The notes beneath the pieces were generated by a model. The model searched no databases. It was not told the origin of the DNA and saw only the letters and a list, made by a program, of their open reading frames with translations. 64,000 nucleotides of DNA from Olivibacter jilunii (lineage in GTDB: Bacteria > Bacteroidota > Bacteroidia > Sphingobacteriales > Sphingobacteriaceae): assembly GCF_900607235.1 (NCBI RefSeq), contig NZ_LR027853.1, positions 131,428-195,427 of the forward strand, written 5' to 3'. The position numbers and the translations under genes are program-made. Each line of letters starts with the position of its first letter. Position 1 is the first letter of the stretch. This document shows, in pieces, positions 8,512 to 16,394 of the stretch.

Positions 8512-9300
8512 ATGAAAAAAGCGAATTTTTTTGCAAAGTTAAGCGTCATCGTAGGCCTTATCTGTGGATTACCATTATTATCTATTGCAGACGTTAACAT
8601 TTATATCTGTAGCACAGCGTCTGCAACGTTGAACTACGTCGGTGGCCATACGTTGGTGGCGGGCGACCGTGTCATATGGCAGGAATTTGATGGAGCCGAT
8701 AATCCTATTGGAGCTGGCCCTGTTGAATTGACTTACACGTCTTCACTGACCGATGTTGCTTTGACTTTGAGTGCAGCAAGTGATATTACGACTTTGGGAT
8801 CGCACTTTTATAAGGCATACGTGCTATCTGCTAACCCTGCAAACTGTAGTGGTGATCTTTCTGATGAAGTCGAAATTTATAGATTACCTGATTTGATTCT
8901 AGATTTAACACCTTTAATTTCTTCATATTGTGCTGAAGCTTCGGGTACCACAGCAGAATCAGTCATTACAGCCTCGACAACCACCCAAGAGAGTCACGTG
9001 TTACCTACTGATGTATTATTAGCTTATAATTGGAGCGCCACCAAAGACGGCATTGCCGTCACTCCTATTAGTAGTATAGGCACCGCCCAAACTAATAATA
9101 CAGGGGGACTGTCCTTAACAAATACCTTTACCATGAACGCCACTGGAGTTGGCGAATATTCTTTCTCGGCTACGGTAGCCTATCCAAGTCAATCAGCAAG
9201 TGGAATCACTATTAAGGGGGGGTGTTCTGCCAATTCTAACACACCGGCTGTAGTTACGGTAACTCCGAAACCAGGTAAACCGACTATTACAGTGGATTAG
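8512..9300 (+). CDS. Secreted beta-rich protein, second of three
   Basis: A 262-residue exported protein that I cannot assign to a named family. A signal peptide covers residues 1-26 (Lys-rich start, hydrophobic core, ending near SIADV). The mature part is rich in Thr, Ser and beta-branched residues with three or four widely spaced cysteines, as in Ig-like modules of Bacteroidota surface proteins. The C-terminus, VTPKPGKPTIT, is again an inter-module linker and matches the end of the preceding protein (PKPSPPHIT). There is no sorting domain. It starts 33 bases after gene 6874 and ends 29 bases before gene 9330. Confidence 0.75.
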   Translation: MKKANFFAKLSVIVGLICGLPLLSIADVNIYICSTASATLNYVGGHTLVAGDRVIWQEFDGADNPIGAGPVELTYTSSLTDVALTLSAASDITTLGSHFYKAYVLSANPANCSGDLSDEVEIYRLPDLILDLTPLISSYCAEASGTTAESVITASTTTQESHVLPTDVLLAYNWSATKDGIAVTPISSIGTAQTNNTGGLSLTNTFTMNATGVGEYSFSATVAYPSQSASGITIKGGCSANSNTPAVVTVTPKPGKPTITVD

Positions 9301-9329
9301 TTGGGGATCTTAATAAGGTACTTTTTTGC

Positions 9330-10274
9330 ATGAAGAAAGCATTTCTCATATTGCTGTTATTTGTCGACCTAGCCTTTAACAGTCATGGGCAAAGCCGGCC
9401 TACCGCGCACTTGGTGCAAGGTGGGTCGGTAACGCTCCATGCACATGCCGAAGGCGCTCTAAGCTTTCTTTGGTTTAAGGACAATGAGCCGATCAATGGA
9501 TTTTATGAGGAAAAATTAGTCGTTCAGGAAGCGGGTATTTATACGGTTATTGCACTTAATGGTGGTTGTGAGTCGGAAATATCCGATGCTGTGGAAGTGA
9601 TTATTGAACCCCATGGACCGGATAAACAGGTCGATATGCAGATCGCTAAATCGGCATCTCGTTCCGTTGCTTTATTAGGATCTACCATTGATTATCAATT
9701 GGTGATTGTTAATAAGGGGCCGCATACAGCGACGGATCTAAGCGTGCGGGATATACTGCCTCCTTCACTGGAATTTAATGAAATCCTTGGTCCTTACAGC
9801 GGAGCTGTTTCCTATTCGCCTTCGACGCACGAACTAACCTGGAAACCGGATAGTTTATCCTCAGGGAAAAGTGCAGAACTTCGTATCCGTACGCAAACGA
9901 AACGGGAAGGGACGGTGGAAAATTATGCGGAAGTGGAGGCCACACAACCGGATCCCGATATCGGTAATAATGCAGCTACTGCTTCAACTAATGTGGTGGC
10001 ACTTCGTATACCGAACGCTTTCTCTCCAAATGGAGACGGTCTGAATGATGTGTTCGAAATTACCGGTTTGGAGCTCTTCGAAGAAAATGAGCTTTTTATT
10101 TTTAACCGCTGGGGTGCCGAAGTTTATCAAATGAAAAATTACCGTAATACCTGGAATGGTGGAACGCTGAATGAAGGTACCTATTATTATGTCCTCCGCA
10201 TCAAAATGGAAACCGGTAAAATGGAAACCTTTAAGGGCTATGTTACCCTTATTAAACAACGACGTTTTTTTTAG
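9330..10274 (+). CDS. Type IX secretion substrate with DUF11 and type B sorting domain
   Basis: A 314-residue protein. A signal peptide covers residues 1-20 (ending NSHGQ). An Ig-like module follows (about 22-92), then a DUF11 repeat (about 98-220, with LVIVNKGPHTATDLSVRDILP). The C-terminal 85 residues are a gliding-motility-associated (CHU_C, type B) sorting domain: IPNAFSPNGDGLNDVF, then FNRWGAEVY, W-N-G, GTYYYVL and a final GYVTLIK. Such domains direct substrates through the type IX secretion system to the cell surface. It is the only one of the three neighbouring secreted proteins with this signal, so it may anchor or escort the other two. That role is inference. Confidence 0.9.
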   Translation: MKKAFLILLLFVDLAFNSHGQSRPTAHLVQGGSVTLHAHAEGALSFLWFKDNEPINGFYEEKLVVQEAGIYTVIALNGGCESEISDAVEVIIEPHGPDKQVDMQIAKSASRSVALLGSTIDYQLVIVNKGPHTATDLSVRDILPPSLEFNEILGPYSGAVSYSPSTHELTWKPDSLSSGKSAELRIRTQTKREGTVENYAEVEATQPDPDIGNNAATASTNVVALRIPNAFSPNGDGLNDVFEITGLELFEENELFIFNRWGAEVYQMKNYRNTWNGGTLNEGTYYYVLRIKMETGKMETFKGYVTLIKQRRFF

Positions 10275-10281
10275 TGTATTT

Positions 10282-10420
10282 GTTAGGTAGTTAAGTCGTT
10301 GAATAGTTGACGGTAAATTAATTAGCCAATGTTATAATTAGCCAATGTGGTAATGGTTGGGGCCTATGCGAGCTTAAAGCTTATAGCCTACTGCTTATAG
10401 CCTATGGCCTACAGCTAATA
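10282..10420. repeat. Compound octamer then heptamer array
   Basis: Starting 8 bases after the stop of gene 9330 are the octamers GTTAGGTA, GTTAAGTC, GTTGAATA, GTTGACGG. A 7-base unit follows, then ATTAGCCA, ATGTTATA, ATTAGCCA, ATGTGGTA, ATGGTTGG (to 10360). After 11 bases come seven heptamers at 10372-10420: GCTTAAA, GCTTATA, GCCTACT, GCTTATA, GCCTATG, GCCTACA, GCTAATA. The change of period within one intergenic region is notable. Confidence 0.88.
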
Positions 10421-10423
10421 AAA

Positions 10424-10455
10424 TTTGCAATCCCCCTTTTTTATTGTTAATTCTG
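10424..10455 (+). promoter_or_regulatory. ispE promoter, near-leaderless
   Basis: TTTG at 10424-10427, 20 bases, then TAATTCTG at 10448-10455 (one mismatch to TAnnTTTG). The spacing is as expected for the Bacteroidota -33/-7 pair. The ATG at 10460 begins only 4 bases after the -7 box, so the transcript would start at or next to the start codon. Confidence 0.6.
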
Positions 10456-10459
10456 TGGC

Positions 10460-11284
10460 ATGATTACATTTGCAAATGCCAAGATAAATATAGGTTTGCA
10501 GGTGCTGGACAGAAGACCTGATGGCTACCACAATTTGGAAACTGTTTTTTATCCTGTTAAACTATTTGATATTCTAGAAATAGTGCCTTCCTCCTCATTG
10601 AAATTGGAGGTTTCGGGTATCGGTATACCTAATAACGATGAGGATAATCTTTGTATTCGTGCCTATAGAGCACTTGCTGTGGATTTTGATTTAGAACCTG
10701 TTTGTATCTATTTACACAAACAAATACCCATTGGAGCTGGTTTAGGGGGAGGCTCAGCGGATGCCGCTTTCTTGATTAAATTGCTGTCCCGGTATTTTCG
10801 ACTGAATTTAAGTATCGAACAGATGGAGTCCTATGCCAGCGCATTGGGTGCCGATTGTAGCTTTTTTATCAGAAATAAGCCTGTTTTTGCGACTGGGATT
10901 GGCGATGTGTTTACCGAAATATCAATTGATTTATCAGCATACAAACTTGTTTTGGTTAAGCCTCCTATTCACGTTTCTACAGGAGAAGCCTATGGAAGTG
11001 TACGCTCCTCAAGGGAAAGTAAAAACCTTCGTGAACGAATTACATTGCCAGTCGAACAATGGAAAGAGCACCTTTTCAATGATTTTGAAACGGGAATCTT
11101 TCATCGATACCCGGAAATAAGAGGGATAAAATCCATGCTATACGAAAGAGGCGCGATATACGCTGCCATGAGCGGATCGGGTTCCACTGTTTATGGTCTT
11201 TTTAGAGAGGAGCTTGATCTAAAGGAATTGAAAGCTTGGTGTGAAGTGTATTGGATGGATGGTGGTGAGCGGAGGAGTAGTTGA
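10460..11284 (+). CDS. ispE: 4-diphosphocytidyl-2-C-methyl-D-erythritol kinase
   Basis: A 274-residue GHMP-family kinase of the non-mevalonate isoprenoid pathway that phosphorylates CDP-ME on its 2-hydroxyl. The N-terminal ANAKINIGL (substrate-binding K8) and the ATP-binding glycine loop GLGGGSAD (94-101) are intact, and MSGSGSTVYGLF near 236-247 is the third GHMP motif. The stop codon TGA (11282-11284) and the last codons, giving a GGERRSS tail, lie inside an octamer repeat array. The extreme C-terminus has therefore probably been reshaped by that array. Confidence 0.96.
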   Translation: MITFANAKINIGLQVLDRRPDGYHNLETVFYPVKLFDILEIVPSSSLKLEVSGIGIPNNDEDNLCIRAYRALAVDFDLEPVCIYLHKQIPIGAGLGGGSADAAFLIKLLSRYFRLNLSIEQMESYASALGADCSFFIRNKPVFATGIGDVFTEISIDLSAYKLVLVKPPIHVSTGEAYGSVRSSRESKNLRERITLPVEQWKEHLFNDFETGIFHRYPEIRGIKSMLYERGAIYAAMSGSGSTVYGLFREELDLKELKAWCEVYWMDGGERRSS

Positions 11285-11313
11285 GTCGTGAAGTAGTTAA
11301 GTTGTTGAGTCGT
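11274..11313. repeat. Octamer array overlapping the ispE stop codon
   Basis: Five 8-base units: GGAGTAGT, TGAGTCGT, GAAGTAGT, TAAGTTGT, TGAGTCGT. Positions 3-5 (AGT) and 8 (T) are constant, with G or A at position 2. The second unit contains the ispE stop TGA at 11282-11284. The third base of one unit thus fixes the end of an essential enzyme. Confidence 0.85.
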
Positions 11314-11428
11314 GTTTTGTTGGGTTGGAAAATCACTACTAACAGGTTCACTTTTCACAAAATAAAATCGATCGCCAGCCGACTAGCGACAATTTGTATA
11401 AAATATTTAATTTTAATAATATATCAAG

Positions 11429-12565
11429 ATGAACAATTTAAATAACCCGATATGGTTGATGAGCTCTGCTTTTGACAAGCTCGGTATAGATGAACTCATT
11501 GAAAAAGCAGTGACCGTTGGTGCACAGGGAATCGACCTATGCGTATTCAGAAAAGATGGCACTCGAAAGGACCACACAGCCACGCACCTTGAATACGAGA
11601 CCTTTGATTTAGACGCAGCAAAGAATCTCATCGATAAATTCAATGCGGCAGGTCTACAACTTTCACTGGGTGCTTTTGAAAATATGATTGGCGGCGATCC
11701 TACAGAGCGGGTAAAGAACCAGAATCACCTATTAAAGTTGATCCGGATAGCCTATTTACTAGGTGGAAATGCCAACAATGTTAAAGTGGGAACATTTGTT
11801 GGCTATAACCATGAATTAGGAGTGCAGAAAAATGGTTTCCAAAAAAATCTTGACGAATATAAACGCGTTTTTGAACCAATTGTTCGTTATGCAGAAAGCC
11901 TAGGTGTAACAATTTTATATGAAAATTGCCCGATGGAAGGATGGCGTTCGGCAGCCTATACCTCCACTTACAATAATTTACCGGGGGTATTAGCGGCTCG
12001 TAAATTAATGTATACCTTAATCCCGAGTAAAGCGCACGGCGAAATTTACGACCCTTCTCATGATATTTGGCAACATACCGACCCGGTTGATGTTATTGCA
12101 GCGAGCGATATTACGCGTATTCACAGAATACATGTAAAGACAACTAGAAACCTCTTAACGAAAGGGCGGATCGAATGGGGCGGCATGTATCCTATGCACC
12201 AGGTGGAGGCTTCTTTGGCAACCAGAGCGGGAGTATCACAGCCGGTAAGTGATTGGGATCGCCATCATTACGAAGCGATGCTTCCAGGTTTTGGCGGTAC
12301 AGACCATATGGATTGGCGGGCATTTGTTGATATATTACGCGAAAAGGGCTTCGAGGGACCTTTCGAAATTGAAAATGAAGCAAAGAATTCCAAAGATACC
12401 GGTAATCTCGCTGCCACCATACAGGGATACGAAGCGGCTATCCGTTTCCTGAGTCCCATGTTATGGAACTTAGGTAATAAAGGATACCAGTTTCAAAGCG
12501 GGGAGCCTTTACATGAACCAACTGCTCAAAAGGATATACCGGTTAAAACAATAAACGATTTGTAG
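11429..12565 (+). CDS. Sugar phosphate isomerase/epimerase, TIM barrel
   Basis: A 378-residue protein of the xylose isomerase-like TIM-barrel superfamily. Putative metal-binding acids and histidines occur in order: YENCPMEG (about 170), YDPSHD (about 205), RIHRIHVKTTR (about 232) and PFEIENEAKN (about 312). No signal peptide is present, so it is probably cytoplasmic. Substrates in this superfamily range from sugars to inositols, and the neighbourhood (ispE before, YtxH after) gives no clue. The AT-rich stretch before it (11314-11428) contains no clear -7 box. Confidence 0.8.
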   Translation: MNNLNNPIWLMSSAFDKLGIDELIEKAVTVGAQGIDLCVFRKDGTRKDHTATHLEYETFDLDAAKNLIDKFNAAGLQLSLGAFENMIGGDPTERVKNQNHLLKLIRIAYLLGGNANNVKVGTFVGYNHELGVQKNGFQKNLDEYKRVFEPIVRYAESLGVTILYENCPMEGWRSAAYTSTYNNLPGVLAARKLMYTLIPSKAHGEIYDPSHDIWQHTDPVDVIAASDITRIHRIHVKTTRNLLTKGRIEWGGMYPMHQVEASLATRAGVSQPVSDWDRHHYEAMLPGFGGTDHMDWRAFVDILREKGFEGPFEIENEAKNSKDTGNLAATIQGYEAAIRFLSPMLWNLGNKGYQFQSGEPLHEPTAQKDIPVKTINDL

Positions 12566-12604
12566 GCACTTCAAACTTTTTTTTTATCAAGTTGTTGTTG
12601 GGAT

Positions 12605-13000
12605 ATGACTATGAAAGAAGAAATGAAAGAAAAAAAAGGAAGCAAAACAGCTAAGTTCGTTGCTTTTGCATTAGCAGGATTAGCTGCCGGAGCGGCAGTT
12701 TACTATTTGTTTGGGACAACGGAAGGTCGTAAAACGCTAAACAAGGCCGTAGATGGCGTAAATGGATTAAGTAAAACATTGAAAGCCCAGGCTGAAGAAG
12801 GTTTGCATCGGGCTTCCCACCTGGCAAATCGCGCAAAGGAAGAATATCAACGAGTATTAACAATGGCGGACGACGCTCGACATGATGCGATGGAGAAAGC
12901 TGATAAGTATAAAGAAGAGGCGAAGAAATTAACAAAGAAGGGCTTAAAATATGCCGAGGGATTGAGTCACGAAGCTCGGTCGAAAGTGGATAAAGCATAA
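12605..13000 (+). CDS. YtxH domain protein
   Basis: A 131-residue small protein. One hydrophobic helix (about 19-37, FVAFALAGLAAGAAVYYLF) is followed by a GTTEGRK motif, the usual start of the YtxH family. The rest is a long Lys/Glu/Ala-rich amphipathic or coiled-coil helix. It is a predicted membrane-anchored, general-stress-type protein with no known enzymatic role. The start could also be the ATG at 12611. A repeat array begins three bases after its stop codon. Confidence 0.8.
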   Translation: MTMKEEMKEKKGSKTAKFVAFALAGLAAGAAVYYLFGTTEGRKTLNKAVDGVNGLSKTLKAQAEEGLHRASHLANRAKEEYQRVLTMADDARHDAMEKADKYKEEAKKLTKKGLKYAEGLSHEARSKVDKA

Positions 13001-13002
13001 TA

Positions 13003-13059
13003 GTTGTGAGTTGAGCGATGAGCTTTTTAAGATTCGCTAACAACTAATAACTGACAACT
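13003..13059. repeat. Inverted heptamer array after YtxH gene
   Basis: Forward units GTTGTGA, GTTGAGC, GATGAGC (13003-13023) are followed, after 15 bases, by AACAACT, AATAACT, GACAACT (13039-13059). The complements of these are GTTGTC/GTTATT/GTTGTT units. The two halves can partly pair, so the array may act as a weak terminator-like stem. Confidence 0.75.
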
Positions 13060-13065
13060 AAATAG

Positions 13066-13073
13066 TATCTTTG
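13066..13073 (+). promoter_or_regulatory. ccmB -7 box six bases before ATG
   Basis: TATCTTTG matches TAnnTTTG exactly and ends 6 bases before the ccmB ATG at 13080. The TTG within the box is in frame with ccmB and could be mistaken for the start. No matching -33 TTTG was found; the repeat array occupies that position. Confidence 0.55.
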
Positions 13074-13079
13074 CCCGAA

Positions 13080-13739
13080 ATGAATCTATTCAGGCAAGTA
13101 AATGTACTTCTGCAAAAGGAAATCAGATTAGAATGGCGATCTAAATACGCACTAAATGGTATCCTGCTTTATGTGGTTTCGACTGTATTTGTTTGTTATC
13201 AGGCGTTTAAATCAGTTCATCCGGTTATCTGGAATGCACTTTTTTGGATCATATTACTTTTTACAGCTATCAATGCTATAGCTAAAAGTTTTACCCAAGA
13301 AAGCAAAGGAAGGCACCTCTACTATTATACTTTGGTAAGTGCTCAAGCGGTGATTTTATCAAAAATCATTTATAATATGCTATTAATGCTACTGCTAGCA
13401 GCGGTAGCATTTTTTTCTTATAGTACCATATTTAAAAATGAAATAGGAGATCCCACCCTTTATTTCATTACGATTTTGATCGGAAGTATCAGTTTCGGTA
13501 CCACGCTTACCATGGTTTCGGGTATAAGCGCAAAAGCAGGAAGTAACGGTACGTTGATGGCTATTCTTAGTTTTCCTGTTTTAATTCCCGTTATTATTGT
13601 GTTGATTAAATTGTCGAAAAATGCCATGGATGGCTTGGAAAGAAGTGTCAGCTATGATGAGATTGGGGTGCTATTGGCTATAAACTTAATCGTCATTACG
13701 GTATCTTTATTGTTATTTCCTTACATTTGGAAAGACTAA
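13080..13739 (+). CDS. ccmB: Heme exporter protein CcmB
   Basis: A 219-residue integral membrane protein with six predicted helices (for example LNGILLYVVSTVFVCYQAF near 24-42 and IGVLLAINLIVITVSLLLF near the end). It is the membrane subunit of the CcmAB ABC complex of System I cytochrome c maturation. I chose ATG 13080 because the in-frame TTG at 13071 is part of the -7 box. It ends just before ccmC (ATG 13772), with only 32 bases between them. The ATPase ccmA is not in the window. Confidence 0.9.
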   Translation: MNLFRQVNVLLQKEIRLEWRSKYALNGILLYVVSTVFVCYQAFKSVHPVIWNALFWIILLFTAINAIAKSFTQESKGRHLYYYTLVSAQAVILSKIIYNMLLMLLLAAVAFFSYSTIFKNEIGDPTLYFITILIGSISFGTTLTMVSGISAKAGSNGTLMAILSFPVLIPVIIVLIKLSKNAMDGLERSVSYDEIGVLLAINLIVITVSLLLFPYIWKD

Positions 13740-13771
13740 ACAACGCTTGTATTCAAATATATATATTCAAC

Positions 13772-14425
13772 ATGAAGGCTTATTGGTGGAAAATTTTAGG
13801 AGCAGTACTTGTATTTTACTCGGTTCTTGCTGGTTTTTTGATTCCGGTGCCTAAGCTGCCCATTCTCCACGAAACGATCCGTAATACTTATTTTCATATT
13901 CCAATGTGGTTTGCGATGATATTACTCTATCTCATCTCGGTTATCTACAGTATTAAATACCTCTCATCCGGAAAGGTTAAGCATGACCTGTTAGCCGTTG
14001 AAAGCGTGAATGTGGGAATTGTGTTTTGCGGATTTGGCTTGATCACCGGTATGTTTTGGGCAAATGTTACTTGGGGCGAACCCTGGCCGAATGATCCAAA
14101 ATTAAATGGAAGCGCAATAGCGACCTTAATGTACCTGGCCTACCTGGTGTTGAGAAATGCATTAGATGAGGAACAGAAGCGCGCAAAGATTTCGGCGATT
14201 TACAATATTTTCGCCTTTCCTGTTATGATCGTGTTGCTTTTTATCCTTCCACGTCTTACCGATTCATTACATCCGGGGAATGGGGGGAACCCCGCCTTTA
14301 GTAATTTAGATATGGATGGTACGATGCGTGCGGTTTTCTACCCCGCTGTTTTGGGCTGGATGCTTATTGGTCTATGGATTACCTCGTTAAGGTATCGTTA
14401 CCGTTTAATTGAACACGAGGCGTAA
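13772..14425 (+). CDS. ccmC: Heme-handling protein CcmC (cytochrome c assembly)
   Basis: A 217-residue membrane protein of the heme-handling (HHP, CcmC/CcsA) family with six helices. It carries the periplasmic Trp-rich segment, here VTWGEPWPNDPKL (about 105-117). Conserved histidines include one near residue 44 (YFHIPMWF). It loads heme onto CcmE in System I. An in-frame ATG at 13727 overlaps ccmB but would add 15 residues of no CcmC character, so ATG 13772 is preferred. It sits between ccmB and ccmD. Confidence 0.9.
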   Translation: MKAYWWKILGAVLVFYSVLAGFLIPVPKLPILHETIRNTYFHIPMWFAMILLYLISVIYSIKYLSSGKVKHDLLAVESVNVGIVFCGFGLITGMFWANVTWGEPWPNDPKLNGSAIATLMYLAYLVLRNALDEEQKRAKISAIYNIFAFPVMIVLLFILPRLTDSLHPGNGGNPAFSNLDMDGTMRAVFYPAVLGWMLIGLWITSLRYRYRLIEHEA

Positions 14426-14592
14426 TACAAATGAGCTTTTCTTGATGAAACATGACAAAATTCTGATGTATTGTGCTCGACGAGAAGGTTTTTTATGTTT
14501 TATGGACGCCGGTAAAAAGCGTTTAAAAGTATACGGAATATAGGATTTTGATATTTTTATTTAAAATAAAATAATAATTTGTATTAAAAGAT

Positions 14593-14817
14593 ATGAAGAA
14601 GCTAATTCTTTTGTTTCTATTAGGGTTGACATCCTTTTTTCATAGTTTTGCACAGTCGTCAAACGACGTAGAGATGGCTGATGTTATGCGGAGCTCGGGC
14701 AAGATTTATGTAGTGGTTGCGGTGGTTTGTGTGATATTTTTCGGATTTATTATATATCTCTTCACGATTGATCGTAAAATTAGCCGATTGGAAAATAAGA
14801 AAAATAAAATAGGCTAG
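14593..14817 (+). CDS. CcmD family protein
   Basis: A 74-residue protein with an N-terminal signal peptide (residues 1-20, ending SFAQ), one membrane helix (about 36-58) and a short basic cytoplasmic tail. This matches the small CcmD-like proteins that follow ccmC in Bacteroidota and stabilise the CcmABC-heme complex. It is separated from ccmC by 167 bases that contain no other gene. Position after ccmBC supports the name more than sequence similarity alone would. Confidence 0.8.
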   Translation: MKKLILLFLLGLTSFFHSFAQSSNDVEMADVMRSSGKIYVVVAVVCVIFFGFIIYLFTIDRKISRLENKKNKIG

Positions 14818-14866
14818 CACGTTTAGGTGCTTCTTAAGGGAGAAACCAATTATTAATTATTACATT

Positions 14867-16300
14867 ATGGCTACAAGTAAGTCACAGGGAGAGTTTAGTT
14901 TCTTTAACGATGTTTGCGAATTCTTTGATCATGCCGCTCAATTTACCAACCATGATAGAGGCTTGTTGGATCAGATTAAAGCCTGTAACAGTGTTTATCG
15001 TTTCCGCTTTCCGATCCGTAGAGCGAATGGTAAATTGGAAGTTATTGATGCCTGGCGCGTAGAACATTCTCATCATAAATCTCCTACCAAAGGAGGGATT
15101 CGTTACAGTGATATGGTGAACGAAGATGAAGTGATGGCGCTCGCGGCGTTAATGACTTATAAATGCGCAATTGTTAACGTGCCTTTTGGAGGAGCGAAAG
15201 GGGGAATTTGCATCAATCCGAGAGACTATTCGGTACCCGAGTTAGAAACAATCACCAGGCGATACACGGTAGAATTAGTAAAGAAGAATTTTATCGGACC
15301 TGCTATTGATGTACCGGCACCGGATTATGGTACCGGCGAACGTGAAATGAGCTGGATTGCCGATACTTATTTAACCATGAATCCCGGGCAGCTGGACGCA
15401 CTGGGAAGTGTTACCGGTAAACCTCTTTCCCTGAGCGGTATTGACGGTAGAAAAGCGGCAACCGGTAGAGGTGTTGCCATTGCGATTCGGGAATGTGTGG
15501 ATGTAGCGGAGGATATGAAGGCGCTGGGTTTAACGCCGGGCATAGCCGGTAAACGAGTTATTGTGCAGGGACTTGGTAATGTAGGATATAACACAGCGAA
15601 GGTGTTGGAGGAGTACGGTGCTATTATTGTTGGAATATGTGAGTACGACGGTGCCTTGTATAATGAAGATGGATTGGACGTTGACGCCATATTAGAGCAT
15701 AGAAGGAATACCGGTACAGTTTTGGGCTACAAAAAAGCGAAGAAGGAGTTTGCTAATCCAAGCGAAGGTCTTGAACAAGCTTGTGACATATTAGTGCCGG
15801 CTGCTTTAGAAAAGCAGATTACCGAAGATAACATCGGCAAAATTAAAGCAAAAATAATTGCTGAAGGGGCTAATGGCCCTACCACGCCTAAAGCGGAAGA
15901 AATATTTACAAAAAACGGTGGCATTATTATTCCCGATATGTACTGCAATGCAGGGGGAGTGACCGTTTCCTACTTTGAATGGTTGAAGAACCTTTCGCAT
16001 GTTGCTTTTGGACGTATGGATAAACGTTATGAAGAAACCGCTAATAGAAATATTGTAAATATGGTAGAGGCTGTTACAGGCGTTACACTAACAGCGGATC
16101 AACGAAGTGTGATTGTAAAAGGTGCATCTGAGCTGGAGTTGGTAAACTCAGGTCTTGAAGATACCATGATCCGGTCATACCATGAAATAAGAAGAATACG
16201 AAATGCGAACAATAAAATTGATACTTTACGGACAGCTGCTTTTGTAAGTTCGATTGATAAAATCGCTACCTCGTACCTTAATATGGGAATTTGGCCGTAG
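14867..16300 (+). CDS. gdhA: Glutamate dehydrogenase (Glu/Leu/Phe/Val family)
   Basis: A 477-residue enzyme interconverting glutamate and 2-oxoglutarate plus ammonia with NAD(P)H. PTKGGIR (K75) and PFGGAKGG (K111 region) mark the substrate and catalytic lysines. The Rossmann motif is VQGLGNVGYNTAKVL near 230-244, and GANGPTTPKA near 334 is typical. The gene follows ccmD by 49 bases, but a functional link is not apparent. Coenzyme preference cannot be settled by eye. A bidirectional terminator lies downstream. Confidence 0.95.
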   Translation: MATSKSQGEFSFFNDVCEFFDHAAQFTNHDRGLLDQIKACNSVYRFRFPIRRANGKLEVIDAWRVEHSHHKSPTKGGIRYSDMVNEDEVMALAALMTYKCAIVNVPFGGAKGGICINPRDYSVPELETITRRYTVELVKKNFIGPAIDVPAPDYGTGEREMSWIADTYLTMNPGQLDALGSVTGKPLSLSGIDGRKAATGRGVAIAIRECVDVAEDMKALGLTPGIAGKRVIVQGLGNVGYNTAKVLEEYGAIIVGICEYDGALYNEDGLDVDAILEHRRNTGTVLGYKKAKKEFANPSEGLEQACDILVPAALEKQITEDNIGKIKAKIIAEGANGPTTPKAEEIFTKNGGIIIPDMYCNAGGVTVSYFEWLKNLSHVAFGRMDKRYEETANRNIVNMVEAVTGVTLTADQRSVIVKGASELELVNSGLEDTMIRSYHEIRRIRNANNKIDTLRTAAFVSSIDKIATSYLNMGIWP

Positions 16301-16303
16301 AAA

Positions 16304-16389
16304 GTAAAAATTAAAAAGTAAAAAAAGCTATCGGATATTGAATTCGATAGCTTTTTTGCTGTATAGAATTTTGACTTTTGACTTTTGAC
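16304..16389. repeat. Heptamer runs flanking the gdhA/lon terminator
   Basis: On the gdhA side are GTAAAAA, TTAAAAA, GTAAAAA (16304-16324), starting four bases after the stop. On the lon side are three exact TTTTGAC units (16369-16389), ending five bases before the lon stop. Read in the sense of each gene, both sides give an AAGTnAAAA-type run, so the two form an inverted pair around the terminator hairpin. Confidence 0.8.
16321..16357. terminator. Bidirectional terminator between gdhA and lon
   Basis: A perfect 13-bp stem (AAAAAAGCTATCG / CGATAGCTTTTTT) with an 11-base loop serves the convergent genes gdhA (plus) and lon (minus). The A and T tracts at the stem ends provide U-runs in both directions. 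Confidence 0.92.
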
Positions 16390-16394
16390 TTCTC

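Noticed and set aside
13071-13079. TTG start of ccmB three codons upstream of ATG
   Set aside because: The TTG is the end of a TATCTTTG -7 box; transcription would begin after it.
13727-13771. Upstream ATG of ccmC overlapping ccmB
   Set aside because: The extra 15 residues (MERLNNACIQIYIFN) do not resemble a CcmC N-terminus, and the ATG at 13772 precedes the first membrane helix.
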